Assembly (NCBI GenBank): GCA_023362775.1
Contig: JALMGJ010000005.1
Location: 64,031,463 to 64,095,462, forward strand
Reading direction: 5' to 3'
Source: Charina bottae
Lineage: Eukaryota; Chordata; Lepidosauria; Squamata; Charinaidae
DNA length: 64,000 bases
Position 1 is the first letter of the stretch; every line of letters starts with the position of its first letter. Both the position numbers and the translations under genes were made by a program. The notes under the pieces were generated by a model. It searched no databases. It was not told the DNA's origin and saw nothing but the letters and a program-made list of their open reading frames with translations. Positions 1-10,906 of the stretch are shown here, in pieces.

Positions 1-850
1 TTCTTCCTTCAACTGTCCTTCTCCTGCTCTTCGAGTTTCTTGGAGTGCTGCTATATCAATATTAAAACGTCTCAGCTCCCTTGCAATAATGGCAGTCCTA
101 CGTTCAGGTCGTTCACGATCCATATTGTCTTGCAGTGTCCGTATATTCCATGTTCCAAAATTCATGTGTTTTTTACGACCGCTAGATGGTGACCCCACTG
201 GTCGCGGTAATCCAGTCAGGGAGAAAATGAGGCAGACTATGTTTAGGGCACCTTTTCTAGCCCCCTCCCCATATGGGGTGAGCAGAGTGGATCCTAAATA
301 GGGCTGCTCAGTCGTGGATACAGCTGCCGAACTACTCAACTGCCTCGATCCTTGAGTTAGGGCGATCCTTGAGTTGGTATCCACCGCCCATGTGCTGGTC
401 CATGACTAGGAGCTTCCGGATTTCACAGTCCTGCCCCCGTTGCCATTCGTCAATCGCCATGGGACTTTTGGTTGTTTTGGGTTTGGTGTGGTTGGAAGAC
501 GCCTGTGCGTGAATTTGTTTTATGTGTGGAGATCGGTGCACAACGATCAGCACACAACCTTCACAGAAAAAGGCTCTAATCCAATGGCATGGATACCATG
601 ACGATTGGTGACCTTTTGTCTGCTGCAGCCTTCATCCGCCTTCGCAGCTGTTGTAACAATACACCTTGTTATCTTCCGCCTGTTCTGCCGTTGAGGACTT
701 TCTTGGATCGTTCTTTGTCTGGTTCCTTCCCCTGGACCTTACCGCCATGGGTGACCCTACCAGGAGTACATGACTCCCGACGGCTTCGCTCACAGGGTTC
801 ATTGGGAACACACAAGCCCACTCACCACAACAAGGTGACGATCCAGCGAG
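1..850 (-). mobile_element. 5' end of an APE-type non-LTR retrotransposon, cut by the window edge
   Basis: Read on the minus strand, roughly 170-1 encodes the start of an apurinic-endonuclease-like domain. It contains FGTWNIRTLQDNM, then RTAIIARELRRFNIDIAALQ and ETRRAGEGQ. The TWN-R-L and ALQETR motifs mark the nicking endonuclease of non-LTR retrotransposons. The 850-170 interval upstream fits a 5' leader. It includes an open stretch (553-332, minus) containing LVMDQHMGGGYQLKDRPNSR, and a segment with TTGTTGTGG that resembles the leader of the BovB near 51.6 kb. The family appears different from the BovB, L2 and L1 copies here. It may be the same family as the RT relics at 10.9-13.4 kb, but the two pieces do not overlap, so this is inference. 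The element continues beyond base 1. Confidence 0.72.
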
Positions 851-856
851 TGAGAG

Positions 857-880
857 ATGATAGATAGATGATAGATAGAT

Positions 881-923
<43 letters not shown>

Positions 924-939
924 GATAGATAGATAGATA
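857..939. repeat. (GATA)n microsatellite
   Basis: About 83 bp of GATA units with three interspersed GATGATA interruptions. It directly abuts the 5' end of the minus-strand LINE. Confidence 0.95.
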
Positions 940-1747
940 TGAACTGTAAGAATTTAATTTCTCCTGCAGTTCTTTGAACTATTACATGCACTTGCTATGT
1001 AATCTGTAGCAGTGAATTATATAATCAGATGTACCAGCCTACACAGACTATTTTGTCCATCACTGAGATTAGAATCCATCAAAGCCTTTACCCTAGAGAA
1101 ACTGAAATGACTTCAACAGGACTAATGTGGAATAAGTGACTTAAAGACAGCTTCAAACTCCAGACTAGGAAAGGAAATGGTTACAGTTCAGCAATATCCA
1201 TAACTGGTATCCTGGAAATTGAATTAATGCAATTAGAGCTTGGAAGTAGAAGATTCAAGATACTTCTCCTTTCTTTTGTATGGAACTGAACAGAAGTCTC
1301 TTTTAATATCCAGTGCTGATGTCTCTTGGTCCTTCCTTCCTTATGCTTGTTGTATCTATTTTAAGTCTGTATGTTAAATGTGTGTATCTCATTTCATATC
1401 TTGGCATATTTTTGTAACATCCTTTTAAAGTGTTGCCCCAATTTATCATTTTTTTTTAAAAAAAGAAATTCTCAGAGCATTCCTGGCTTTTTAAAACATT
1501 CACTTTTCCACATGAATACCTCTCATAATGATATGCATATATAGTTTATCGCTGGGGGATACTGGATCTTCCTGTTTGCTTGTTTTTGAGTTTGTTCTTT
1601 TAGATTTTCTCAATTATTTTTCTTGCTTAGAATGTATTTTACTGTATCTGCATATTTATTTATTTTCTATTCACACTCTCCTTCCTATTTTTAATAGTAA
1701 AAATCTGGCATCATGTCTCTAGAGCCCAATGCTCCTTCTAAATGACA
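940..1747. other. unannotated AT-rich interval
   Basis: No recognised gene or repeat. The short open frames have no recognisable domains. Several T-rich runs are present. Confidence 0.6.
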
Positions 1748-2066
1748 GTCAGTGTAGTATAGTGTATAGTGTATAGTGTATAGTGTATAGTGTATAGTGT
1801 ATAGTGTATAGTGTATAGTGTATAGTGTATAGTGTATAGTGTATAGTGTATAGTGTATAGTGTATAGTGTATAGTGTATAGCTAGACCGGGGAGACCCAG
1901 GTTCCAATGTACTCTTGGCCATGGAAGCTCAGTAACTTTGAGCCAGCCCAAACTATTTTGCATGAACATTGTAAAGAAAAACTGGAGGATAGAATGCTAT
2001 GTATGCTGTCTTAAGCCCCTGGAGACAAGGCAGAATATAAATAATGAATAAATAAAATAAATGATC
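1748..2066 (+). mobile_element. tRNA-derived SINE with L2/CR1-like tail and an expanded head
   Basis: The segment begins with a TAGTATAGTG-type head (box A region). After a heptamer array it continues with GAGACCCAGGTTCCAATG (box B-like), then CATGGAAGCTCAGTAACTTTG, and ends with GGCAGAATATAAATAATGAATAAATAAA. This order matches the common squamate SINE architecture in which a tRNA head carries GACCCAGGTTC, a CATGAAGCTCA core and a tail ending in ATAAATAAT. The 5' head has been stretched by the tandem array. I infer the family from recalled consensus features; no alignment was run. Confidence 0.65.
1761..1880. repeat. (AGTGTAT)n minisatellite, about 17 copies
   Basis: A perfect 7-bp unit tandemly repeated over 120 bp with no visible interruption, inside the 5' head of the SINE at 1748-2066. 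The unit resembles the AGTGTAGTATAGTG head sequence immediately upstream. Confidence 0.95.
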
Positions 2067-2824
2067 ATATTGCCCACTTAACATTGCCATGGATCATATT
2101 TCTCCAATTTCACAGACAGTGGTAGCCAATTTTTCTCCAAAGATCATGCAATCAGGACCTACTCTTTAGAAAAGTACTGTCTTAGATCAATATGCTATAT
2201 CCATGGATATGAAGAGCTGCTCATTAACCTATGGAACTTGGGACAAAAACCACAACCTCCATTCTAATTGGTTTCTGACTATATAACAAGGGGTAACTAT
2301 TATTACTGATTTGACTACTTTAGACCACTTAGAAAGCCCATAGTGTGTACTCAGATGGACAGCAGCCTTCCCAGATCTAATACAGATAGTCTTTTACATC
2401 CCCTATTTATGACAATTGTTTTGGAGATCCCAGGGACTAAACCCAAGACTTTCTGCATGTGAAGCTTAAGTTCAACTGCTGAACTATGGCCTATTGCTAA
2501 GTGACAAGGATTTGGTCTTCTAATTATGGTTCATTTGGTTTGTCTACAAAAGAAAAGTCAGCTAAATATGAGAAGTGACTCACTGAAAAGTATCATACTT
2601 GCTCTGCTTCAGATCTGTACTGAATGGGCATAATATTTGGATAGATTAACTCATTCACCCAATCCTTTGTTTCTTTGAGCATTAAATCAAGTGTAGAGTA
2701 AATAGGAAGTCAGGTAATTCAGGTAGTTATGGCTCAGTGTGCTATTATTAATGATCACTGTGCTTAGCTTGTATACATTTAAGCTCAACCCAAATCAATA
2801 CCAAGGATACTCTTTGCATTTGCA
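2067..2824. other. unannotated interval
   Basis: No ORF or repeat that I recognise. Confidence 0.6.
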
Positions 2825-3530
2825 GAGTGCCTGAAGAACTTTGGACCGAAATCTATGACCTCAATAAAGATGAAGCAAACAAAAATAACTCAAAATGCAA
2901 AAAGCAAAAGAAGGGAAAATGGCTTTCTGCTGATGTGTGGAAAATAGCTGAAACAAAGTCAGAAAGCAAAAGCTAACAGAGACAGAAGAAAACTTGTCCA
3001 ACTAAATGCTGAGTTTCAGAGAAGACCCAGAAGAAACTAGGAGAAATTGAGAATTCTAATCAGTTGGAAAGGACAAGAGATTTATTTAAGAAAATTATAA
3101 AAATCAAGGAAACCCTTTACACAAAGAAAGGCATGATAAAATACAAAGAAGGGAAAGTTTTACTGGTGAAGAAGATACAAAAAAGAGGAAGGACAAATAC
3201 ATGGAAGAACTATATAAAAATAAATAAATCCCCAAATAGGTTATATATACAAAACTTTGTTCACTGAACCAGAATCAGACATTCTAGAAGGTGAAGTTAA
3301 ATGCCCCCTAGGTACTACTAACAACCAAGCTGCAAGAGAGAATGAAATACCAGCCAAACTGTTTAAAACATTACAAGATGATGTAGTTAAAGTGCTACTT
3401 GAAACTTGTAAGCAGATACGGAAAACACAGCAGTGGCTAAGGGAAAAGATCAATTTATATTTCAGTACCAAAAAAAGGGCAGTGCTAAGGAATTTCCAAT
3501 CTGCAGAACATTTGCATTTATCTCACATGC
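2825..3530 (+). pseudogene. BovB/RTE ORF relic (endonuclease-RT linker and RT start)
   Basis: Plus-strand reading gives fragments typical of BovB. VPEELWTEIYDLN, a lysine-rich stretch ending GKWLSADV, and RTRDLFKKI are followed by SDILEGEVKCPLGTTN and then EIPAKLFKTLQDDVVKVL with CKQIRKTQQW. These correspond to the linker after the endonuclease and to the N-terminal RT region. The frame is broken by stops and small indels. The catalytic YADD part and the endonuclease are absent, so this is a dead internal fragment. The matching segment of the better copy lies at about 49.7-50.4 kb on the minus strand and reads LEPDILKSEVEWALRSI. Confidence 0.85.
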
Positions 3531-3762
3531 TAGTATAATTTACAATCTAGACTTCAACTCAGGGAATGAGAACTACCATGTGTACATACTCTAATCAGAA
3601 GATGCAAAAGGATCCAAGATATAACTATATTGTACTGTATATTGTACAGTATATTGTATATTGCATATTTTATATTTTATATAAATCTTTTATATTTATA
3701 GTTTATGGGTCTATGGGTGTAAATCCACTCATATACTGAATAAATTACATACATATGTTTCA

Positions 3763-3776
3763 TACATTCAGAATAG
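3763..3776. repeat. left target-site duplication of SINE
   Basis: TACATTCAGAATAG, 14 bp, repeated perfectly at 4113-4126 on the other side of the SINE. Confidence 0.9.
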
Positions 3777-4112
3777 TAAAGGTAAAGTTTCCCCCCGCAC
3801 ATTTGTGCAGCCGTGTCTGACTCTAGGGGCTGGTGCTCATCTCCGTTTGTTAGCTGAAGAGCCAGCATTGTCTGAAGACGCTTCCGCGGTCATGTAGCCG
3901 GCATGACAAGCACGGAACGCTGTTACCTTCCCACCGAAGTGGTACCTATTTATCTACTTGCATTTGCATGGTTTCAAATTGCTAGGTTGGCAAGAGCTGG
4001 GGCCATTTGCGGGAGCTCACTCTGTCACACGGGGCTAGGGATTCGAACCTCCAAACTTGCGATCTTCCGATCGACAAGCCTGGCGTCTTACCCACTGAGC
4101 TACCACGCCCCT
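3777..4112 (-). mobile_element. tRNA-derived SINE, family A copy 1
   Basis: A 336-bp element on the minus strand. The pol III promoter side is on the right: minus-strand reading gives TAGCTCAGTGGGTAAGACG (box A) and GGTTCGAATCCC (box B). The 3' end is on the left, at TAAAGGTAAAG. It is flanked by perfect 14-bp TSDs. The body shares CATCTCCGTTTGTTAGC and GGTTGGCAAGAGCTGG with the other seven copies. It encodes no protein and must depend on LINE enzymes. The LINE partner is not established here. Confidence 0.93.
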
Positions 4113-4126
4113 TACATTCAGAATAG

Positions 4127-5095
4127 CCTATGGTTTATCTAGAAGCAAAGTGTTTATACATAAATCAAAAGGAAATTAAAAAATGGATTATGATAGCATC
4201 CTTTACATGCTTGTTTTCATTTAACAATTATTATTTTATATTTTATATTATTTATTTAACATTTTTATACTACTTCTCTTCAAGTTCAGTACAAAATGTG
4301 TTGTAAAACATAGCTGGTCTCTTCCTAATCTTAAAAATCTTCCTTTTTCATACATTAGTTAAATTAAAATCAAAGCTTACTGAAAGGTTGTACATTTCTT
4401 TTCCATTCTGTTTTTTGGGGATTTGTATTGATTTTATTGTAGTCTACTCACAAGTGGGATTCAGAAGCAAGTGTGGCATTTCACTTTACTTATACATCTA
4501 GGTCATGTGCAAATGCCAGTTTCTCAGTCCTTGCCACATGTTCATTGTCTAGTTATGAATTACTGTCTTTCCACTATCTAAAATCATGTCCTGTTGATCT
4601 GGGACATCTGCTTTGGGATGATATTTGGTTCCTTTCCCTGCTTAACATGACCATGCCATTTGGACATCTATTTTGGCTCAGTTGGATTTGAGAAGCATCT
4701 CTTTGCTTAATTTCTTTTCATTTACCCCCAAGGAACTGAGTTAGCCAATCCAAACTTTCTTATCTGGTGGTGCAATTTCATTTTGTTAAGATCAGGAAGG
4801 CTTAAGAGACTTGATGCCACTTTGGCAAAATATTAATGCCCCATATTCCCTCGGGCATTCGTCAGCTTATGGCTTGCTTGGCAATATAATGATAAATACA
4901 TTGTTTGGCACTTATTTTTAAAGTAAATTTCGACATAGTTCCTGCAGATTGCAATCATATTCTGAATAATGTTTAAACTATGATTCAATTCAAAATAATT
5001 ATTGGCAACATTAATAGTTTGACTGCTTCCATTATGTAACACAAAATGTGCTTAAAAATCAGATGAGCAATGAAGTCCTAAACCATATTCTAACT
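4127..5095. other. unannotated AT-rich interval
   Basis: No supported gene or recognised repeat. Confidence 0.6.
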
Positions 5096-5181
5096 AATTT
5101 ATTAGGAAATAAATCATATGTACAGTAACTCAGTAAAACTTGTTTTTTCTGAGTTCAGTATAATTTATTTCCTAATAAATT
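5096..5181. repeat. perfect 19-bp inverted repeat with nested hairpin
   Basis: Arms at 5096-5114 (AATTTATTAGGAAATAAAT) and 5163-5181 are exact reverse complements. Inside lies a second pair, AACTCAG at 5127-5133 and CTGAGTT at 5149-5155. The structure could be a small foldback or a decayed MITE. I saw no convincing TSD. Confidence 0.8.
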
Positions 5182-5426
5182 TGCTTAGGACATTAGCTGT
5201 AATGCAACTATTCATTTTATGGCAATAAAAGAAACTGTGCTGCAGCATTCTTCAATTTTTATTTGTCTGAAAAATACTTCTTTAGGTATAGTTAGAAGCA
5301 TCAGAATGAGGCTATTATTACTTAAAGTAAGTAGACAACTATGAAACTGTGTCCTGGCTTGTGCATTTTGCATTTTCCCTATTTGGATTCCAGAGAAACT
5401 AAGCAATGGACTAGTATTACCTAGGA

Positions 5427-5696
5427 CAGAGCTTTCCAAACTGTGTGTCACAACACAAAAGTGTGTCGCCACACACAGTCTGGTGTGTCGCCACACAACC
5501 CGGAAGCGCTGATCATCATCAGCACTTCCGGGTTTTCCCGCAGCAACACACCAACGGCGGCGCGCAAAAACAGAAAGCGGCAGCAGCGCTTCCGGGTTTT
5601 TGCGCGCTGCCCCAATGGCGGCACTTCCGGGTTTTCCCCCGGCGACACACCAACGGCGGTTGGTGTGTCGCTGCAGGAAAACTTTGGAAAGCCCTG
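5427..5696. mobile_element. GC-rich non-autonomous hAT element, copy 1
   Basis: A 270-bp element bounded by terminal inverted repeats: CAGAGCTTTCCAAAC on the left, and CAGGGCTTTCCAAAG as the reverse complement of the right end. The 8-bp TSDs ACCTAGGA lie at 5419-5426 and 5697-5704. An 8-bp duplication with CAGNG termini is the hAT signature. The interior is GC-rich and holds repeated CACTTCCGGGTTTTCCC and ACACACCAACGGCGG blocks. No transposase is encoded, although the GC bias keeps several frames open. A related copy in the opposite orientation lies at 56797-57109. Confidence 0.88.
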
Positions 5697-5788
5697 ACCT
5701 AGGACCTTTTGCAGAAAAAGAAATTCAATAGTTAATAGATGTAGCAGATGCAAGCAAGACATAAGGTAGTAGTCCAACTGGAAATACA

Positions 5789-5822
<34 letters not shown>

Positions 5823-5853
5823 ATGTGTGTGTATGTGTATATATGTGTATATA

Positions 5854-5902
<49 letters not shown>

Positions 5903-5920
5903 GTATATGTACAGTATATA
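5789..5920. repeat. (TG)n/(TATG)n compound microsatellite
   Basis: About 130 bp of TG repeats grading into GTATGTGTAT units. It is strand-asymmetric purine/pyrimidine alternation, a potential Z-DNA tract. Open frames across it are artefacts of the repeat. Confidence 0.95.
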
Positions 5921-7615
5921 TATGCAGAACAATATCTACAAGGACTTAGAGAGCAGAAAGCTGCTTTTCAAAAGAGACTGACCAGAAAATTATTTTGTAG
6001 TATATTTGGTAAGCATGCTTTGTACAAAAAAGAGGGGGTTAATCTTACTCATTTTTTAAACCATACCTTTGAAGTTAGTAAGAAGCCCTAGTAGAGTCAC
6101 TCTTCCTGGAACGTTTGCTCCCACAATCCTGAACAGGAAGTCTTGGGTGATTCAAGAGGCTTCTCATCTAATAACACCCATATTTCCGTTATACTCTGGG
6201 CATGCTGGATCAAATTAATCCAAATAAATATAGCCCTATTTTATTTTTATTTGCCATTTGGTCTAACACAAAATCTTGCTCTGAAATAGAGAGGTTGGGT
6301 GGGTATCAGAGGTGGAAGAGGCTGAATGTGGAGTAGCAGGGCTTCAGTAAGATCATCCACATCAGTGTCCCATATCGCTACTGGACATGTTAGTAATTTC
6401 ATAAGCACTTTAATCATGAGTATATTTGGGGATGACCACCATTTTTTTTCACATCTAAAATATTTGGTTGCAAATGTCAGTGTAAAATGTATGAAATTTT
6501 GGCATTTGAAAATACTCTAATATTTTAATATGTTAAAGCAAGCACCAAAATCTGTCTCAATAAAGTAATACTTAGCTTTTTTTTTTGTATTTCTCTCCTT
6601 GTTCTGCTTTATATCTGTATTTGTTCAGCATGTTTTTCTGTTATCATGTTTCCCTTATATATCTGATGTTTAGAAATGTTCCGTTTCATTCTGCATGTTT
6701 TTATGCATCTTGAGCATCTCTTAATTCCTGCTGTCATGTTTCTTCTTTTTAAAAATGAGTATAGTAGATCTCTAAACCTCTGCAGATATCCATTGTATAT
6801 AATACAAACTTTTCTTCCAAATCATACTTGCCTGAAATGTGTAACTGATATCCCGACTTGGCACTGGCGCTTTCCGTTTGTTTTATATTTTTGTGAGTCT
6901 TGTTCAGCAGCCAATGGTTCACAAAGGAAAAGACCTATGAAAAAAAGCATCCAAAAGCTGGATTTCACTTATGACCTATTTGGAACAAAGAATTTATTTC
7001 CTTCCAGAATTTCAGTCCAGGGTTCTTTCCTACCCTATTCCCCCAGTGGTATCAAAGAAAAAACAGCTACAAGAGACAACACACTGGATAGAATACAACG
7101 GAATTCAGGTAGGTAGATGAGTTTTGCCCCAGATTAAAAAAAATAACTGATTTCCACATTTGGTGGGGAAGACACTTATTCCCAGGGTTCATGGGAATAA
7201 TCCACCCACGCTCTTTGCATTTTACATATGTTCTTGGTTTTGTGTTCTGGCCACAGTTTCTTGTCAAGCCTCCAATGTGTTGAAATATATATATTATACA
7301 TTTTGATTTGACTGTAATGGGCTGATACATTAGTAGAGCCCCTGAAAAGGTGGAGAAGCACATTAGCTTCCTAATTCTACTAGCACATAGAGGACATTTG
7401 CTCTTTAAATGTTTATTTGTTTGTTTGAGACATTAAATATGCACATACAGTATCCATTTATTACATTGTACACTAACAGCCCTTCACAAGAAAATGAACA
7501 GTGTAATATTAGAAAATTTGACTAGCCAGTAGCATTGCTATGTGACTCAGTTAACTGCTTAATTTAATTTAGAAAAGGTAAAGACTCCAGGTGAATACAT
7601 GGACACATCTATGTA
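5921..7615. other. unannotated interval with a 146-codon open frame of doubtful status
   Basis: An open frame runs from 6676 to 7116 (plus) for 146 codons. It begins MFRFILHVFMHLEH, has a hydrophobic start and no domain I recognise. No splice or promoter context supports expression, and in AT-rich DNA a frame of this length can arise by chance. Nothing else is recognised in the interval. Confidence 0.4.
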
Positions 7616-7626
7616 ATTCTTTTGGC

Positions 7627-7909
7627 TGGTACTCATCTCCGTTTGTTAGCCGTAGAGCCAGCGTTGTCTGAAGACGCTTCCACAGTCATGTGGCCAGCAT
7701 GATGCACGTGGAACGCTGTTACCATCCCACCAAAGTGGTACCTATTTATCTACTTGCATTTGCATGGTTTCAAATTGCTAGGTTGGCAAGAGCTGGGGCC
7801 ATTTGCGGGAGCTCACTCTGTCACACGGGGCTAGGGATTCAAACCTCCAAACTTGCGATCTTCCAATCAACAAGCCTGGCGTCTTACCCGCTGAGCCACC
7901 ACACCCCTT
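7627..7909 (-). mobile_element. tRNA-derived SINE, family A copy 2, lacking its normal 3' tail
   Basis: A minus-strand copy with the promoter side on the right, bounded by 11-bp TSDs ATTCTTTTGGC at 7616-7626 and 7910-7920. The usual left-hand segment (GTAAAGG to CTCTAGGGG, about 50 bp) is missing between the TSD and TGGTACTCATCTCCG. The copy therefore appears to have been primed internally, or shortened before insertion. Just outside the left TSD, 7572-7615 starts AAAAGGTAAAGACTCC, which faintly recalls the missing tail, so an eroded tail is the alternative. Confidence 0.85.
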
Positions 7910-7920
7910 ATTCTTTTGGC

Positions 7921-9878
7921 AACAGTACTGAAATAGTCCACTTTATTTACCTATATGAGATTTATGAGAGACTGTCTGCAGTGCAGAAATTGCAGCCCCA
8001 TTAGATTTGTATATAATTAACCAATTGTTAGTGCTGGATCAAAAGTAATGTGATAATCTCCATCATGACTGGAGAGAATTTCATTTGGTCTGCATTTTGA
8101 AGACACCAATCTCTTCACTCCCCCTGGAGTAATAGGTAGGCCATAACATCCTTGTACATTTTACTCAATAATAATCAGAAGTAATTTGGAAAAAAAGAAC
8201 CCCATACCTGATACAAATATTAAAGAAAATTTCAGACAGAAATATGTGTGATGCTGTTTTTCTTTAAATGAATTCACAGGTAGATGTAGAAATCAGATGG
8301 AACAGAATAGCCCTATAACTTAATTTATTTAAATCTGAAATTACTACTACTAATGAAGATGGGGTAGTAAAAAATTATTGTACATAGTTTTGATAATCTG
8401 GAAATTAAAGGCTGAGCTTAAATGTATCCTCCCACAATATTTTAAGATTCCAATAGAATAGAGTAGATGAATGCATGCATCTAATACAGGGTACTATTAT
8501 TTTTAACCCATGTATTCAATTAATTGTAGGTACAGATTTAGATGGCCATTGTATACACTTTTTGTTTCTATTGTTTCTTTAGCTAATTACACTGGTAATG
8601 ATGATTGAGCGTTCATCTTATCAAATGTACCAATAGATCATTAAGTAATGCCAACTATAACTTTTATAGGTTGCTTTTAGGATATGAACAGATTATATAA
8701 CATTGATCCAACCACGCGTGGTAGCATCTCCCATTGTAACATGGACAGAATGGGACTCATAATGAATTGCAGATCTCTTTTTTAATAGTTACACATAGAG
8801 CCTTATGGTTATGAGTCATTTTGACATACTTTACTACTGCCGTCATGAATAATTTCATTTCCATTACTCACATGAGTAAGAATTACTTACATGAGAAAAG
8901 GCTTACAGCCTCCGAGGGCTCATCATTGAATCTTTAATTGAAACGAAACAACATATGGTTTTTGTAACTACATTTTCACCACATCAAAATGACATGACAA
9001 CAATTTTGCTTCATTGTTTTTCTTTCGATCTTTACTATGAAATTTGAAGGTACATAAATACCTGTATTGCACAAAACTTGTTTTACATTTCCAAGAGAAA
9101 GGTCTAGCAAAGAATGATGAATATGTTCCCAGATGTCAAAAAGAAAACTTAAAAACATTGCAGGGCATTGTTTTCCGTTCAACAAGCAAAAATGGGAAGA
9201 TTTTGATCTAGATTTTTCAGGGCAATTTTTTTCTGTCATCTCAGAACTCAACCACTTTATATCCCAAAAACATAATCATCACCATCATCATCGGAAGATT
9301 GCAACACATCCTGATTCAATTAAACTGGCATTTCAGTATCTGATTTTTTTTTTGTTAAGTATATAAACATTTTTAAACTTCAGTGTCCTGGTGTCCTGGT
9401 GTTTGGTGTCATTTCGACACAGACCTACTTGAGGTCTGATGAGATTAGCATGGTTAATCTTGCATTTTTGGACAGAATCTTTGAGAGAGAGGAGATTTTT
9501 TTTCTTTTTTAAGACATCTCAGATCTGTGACACTTCCTTGAAGAATTGGCACACTTATTTCAAAAAGAATAAAACAGGATTTCGTGTGCCAAATCCAGCT
9601 GTCTGCTTTTTCCAACTCCCTTAAGGGGTTAATGGCTACTTTTCTCTGAGTCACTAGAATTCTTCTATTCCTCTGTGTCCCAGTAGTTCTCCTAAAGCTG
9701 CTTAAATGCTAGACTAATGATCTAGCTTCCATAAGTAGAGAATGTGGAAGCTACTTTTATTTATGTATCTAAATGCTTAGAAACAGGCATTCTTCTTTTT
9801 TTCTTGTCTTCTCCATGACAATGTACTCTACAGAGTGGGAGAAGGGGAATGTATCAGAATATGTGCATGGGAGATTGA
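7921..9878. other. unannotated interval
   Basis: AT-rich sequence without a recognised gene or repeat. It includes a short ATCATCACC run near 9275 that gives a histidine run in one frame. Confidence 0.55.
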
Positions 9879-9975
9879 ACATGTTTGGCAATATCCGGAA
9901 TATCCGTTAGTCCCCTCCGGAATGGGGGGAGATGGGCGGTGATATAAGTTGGAAATATAAATAAATAAATAAATA
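9879..9975 (+). mobile_element. L2-type 3' end
   Basis: Contains GGGGGGAGATGGGCGGTGAT, then ATATAA, then a terminal ATAAATAAATAAATA run. This matches the 3' end of the L2 copy near 63.85 kb (GGGGGAGATGGG). Only the untranslated tail is present. Confidence 0.7.
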
Positions 9976-10634
9976 TGGGACAAAGCAGGCTGAGATCATA
10001 TTCTGATTTTATGCTCAATTCCCCTCCTGTGTAAATAAGGATCACAGAAGAAAACCTGGCTTTTATTGCATTTTTATTGTCTTCTTCCTTGCTCTCATCA
10101 GTTCTAAACAAAAATATTTCATAGTGTGAGAATAAAATGAAAAATTCAAGCCCAAAAGATCAGGATGCCAGACCTCTGATCTGACACATGTTCAATATAT
10201 ATGCAGGTCAGCTTTGAAGAATGAGCATTCCAGTTTAAATCTACTCAAACTAATGCAAGTTGAAAAAAGGACACATAAAGAACAAACGATAGTCATTTTT
10301 CCCAAATACCTTTAGAATATACAGCACCCAAAAAACCTGGATATTTTCATTGCTAGTTAGCAAGATATGCCCTTATTTTTATGTCTCCCATCCTTGTAAC
10401 TTTTATGCCCCAACTTCTTCATCTTTATGCTACAGATAAAAATTATAAGGAGACAGATGGAACTTTGGCTTTAATTTTTGCAAATAATTTGCCCTTTGGC
10501 AACAAATGAACTTGCAAGCGAGTTGTTATCCCCTTCTCTTTACCAGCCATGGTATATGCAACTGTGAGAAGATCCCTCTCAAAAGAACTTCAGCCAGTCT
10601 GAGACCTACAACAAGAGTTTAACTGGGAAGGGCT
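9976..10634. other. unannotated interval
   Basis: Nothing recognised. Confidence 0.55.
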
Positions 10635-10735
10635 TGGGAGGCAATGCATAGTGTGGTGCTCTGCTTTGGCTTGGGGTCAAAATGTAACTCCTCATTCAGC
10701 CATAAATCTTACTCAGTTGCTTAGAATAAATCATG
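10635..10735 (+). mobile_element. probable decayed tRNA-type SINE fragment
   Basis: GCATAGTGTGGTGCTCTGC, a degenerate GGTCAAAATGTAACTCCTC, then CATTCAGCCATAAATCTTAC. The order of elements matches the head and core of the SINE at 1748-2066. Divergence is high. Confidence 0.4.
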
Positions 10736-10835
10736 CATAACAGGTTTGTTGCATTTCTGTGGATTTTAGTGTGATCAAACAGGGTACCCTTCTGGGACAC
10801 CTTGCAGGGATGTGATTGGGAAACTTGAATTCATT

Positions 10836-10905
10836 AGTTTTGAGGCACAATTTAGATTCCTGGTGCTAATCTTTAAAGCCTCACTGGTCTGAGAAACATA
10901 TCATC
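10836..10905 (+). mobile_element. short L2-like fragment
   Basis: TTTGAGGCACAATTTAGATT followed by TGGTGCTAATCTTTAAAGCC resembles the L2 C-terminal coding segment at about 63.35 kb (GGGTCCAATTCAAGGTG, then ATTACCTTTAAAGCC). Confidence 0.4.
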
Positions 10906-10906
10906 T

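Noticed and set aside
632..991. 119-codon minus-strand frame with a YLSIYLSI run
   Set aside because: The run is translated (GATA)n. The rest is LINE leader sequence.
3777..4112. tRNA gene suggested by A and B boxes
   Set aside because: The boxes belong to the SINE head. There is no cloverleaf, and the same sequence recurs in full or in part at eight dispersed sites.
5732..6091. Cysteine/valine and histidine/isoleucine repeat proteins
   Set aside because: Translation of the TG/TATG microsatellite.
6676..7116. 146-codon ORF as a gene
   Set aside because: No domain, no splice context and no conservation evidence. Kept only as a note in the interval.
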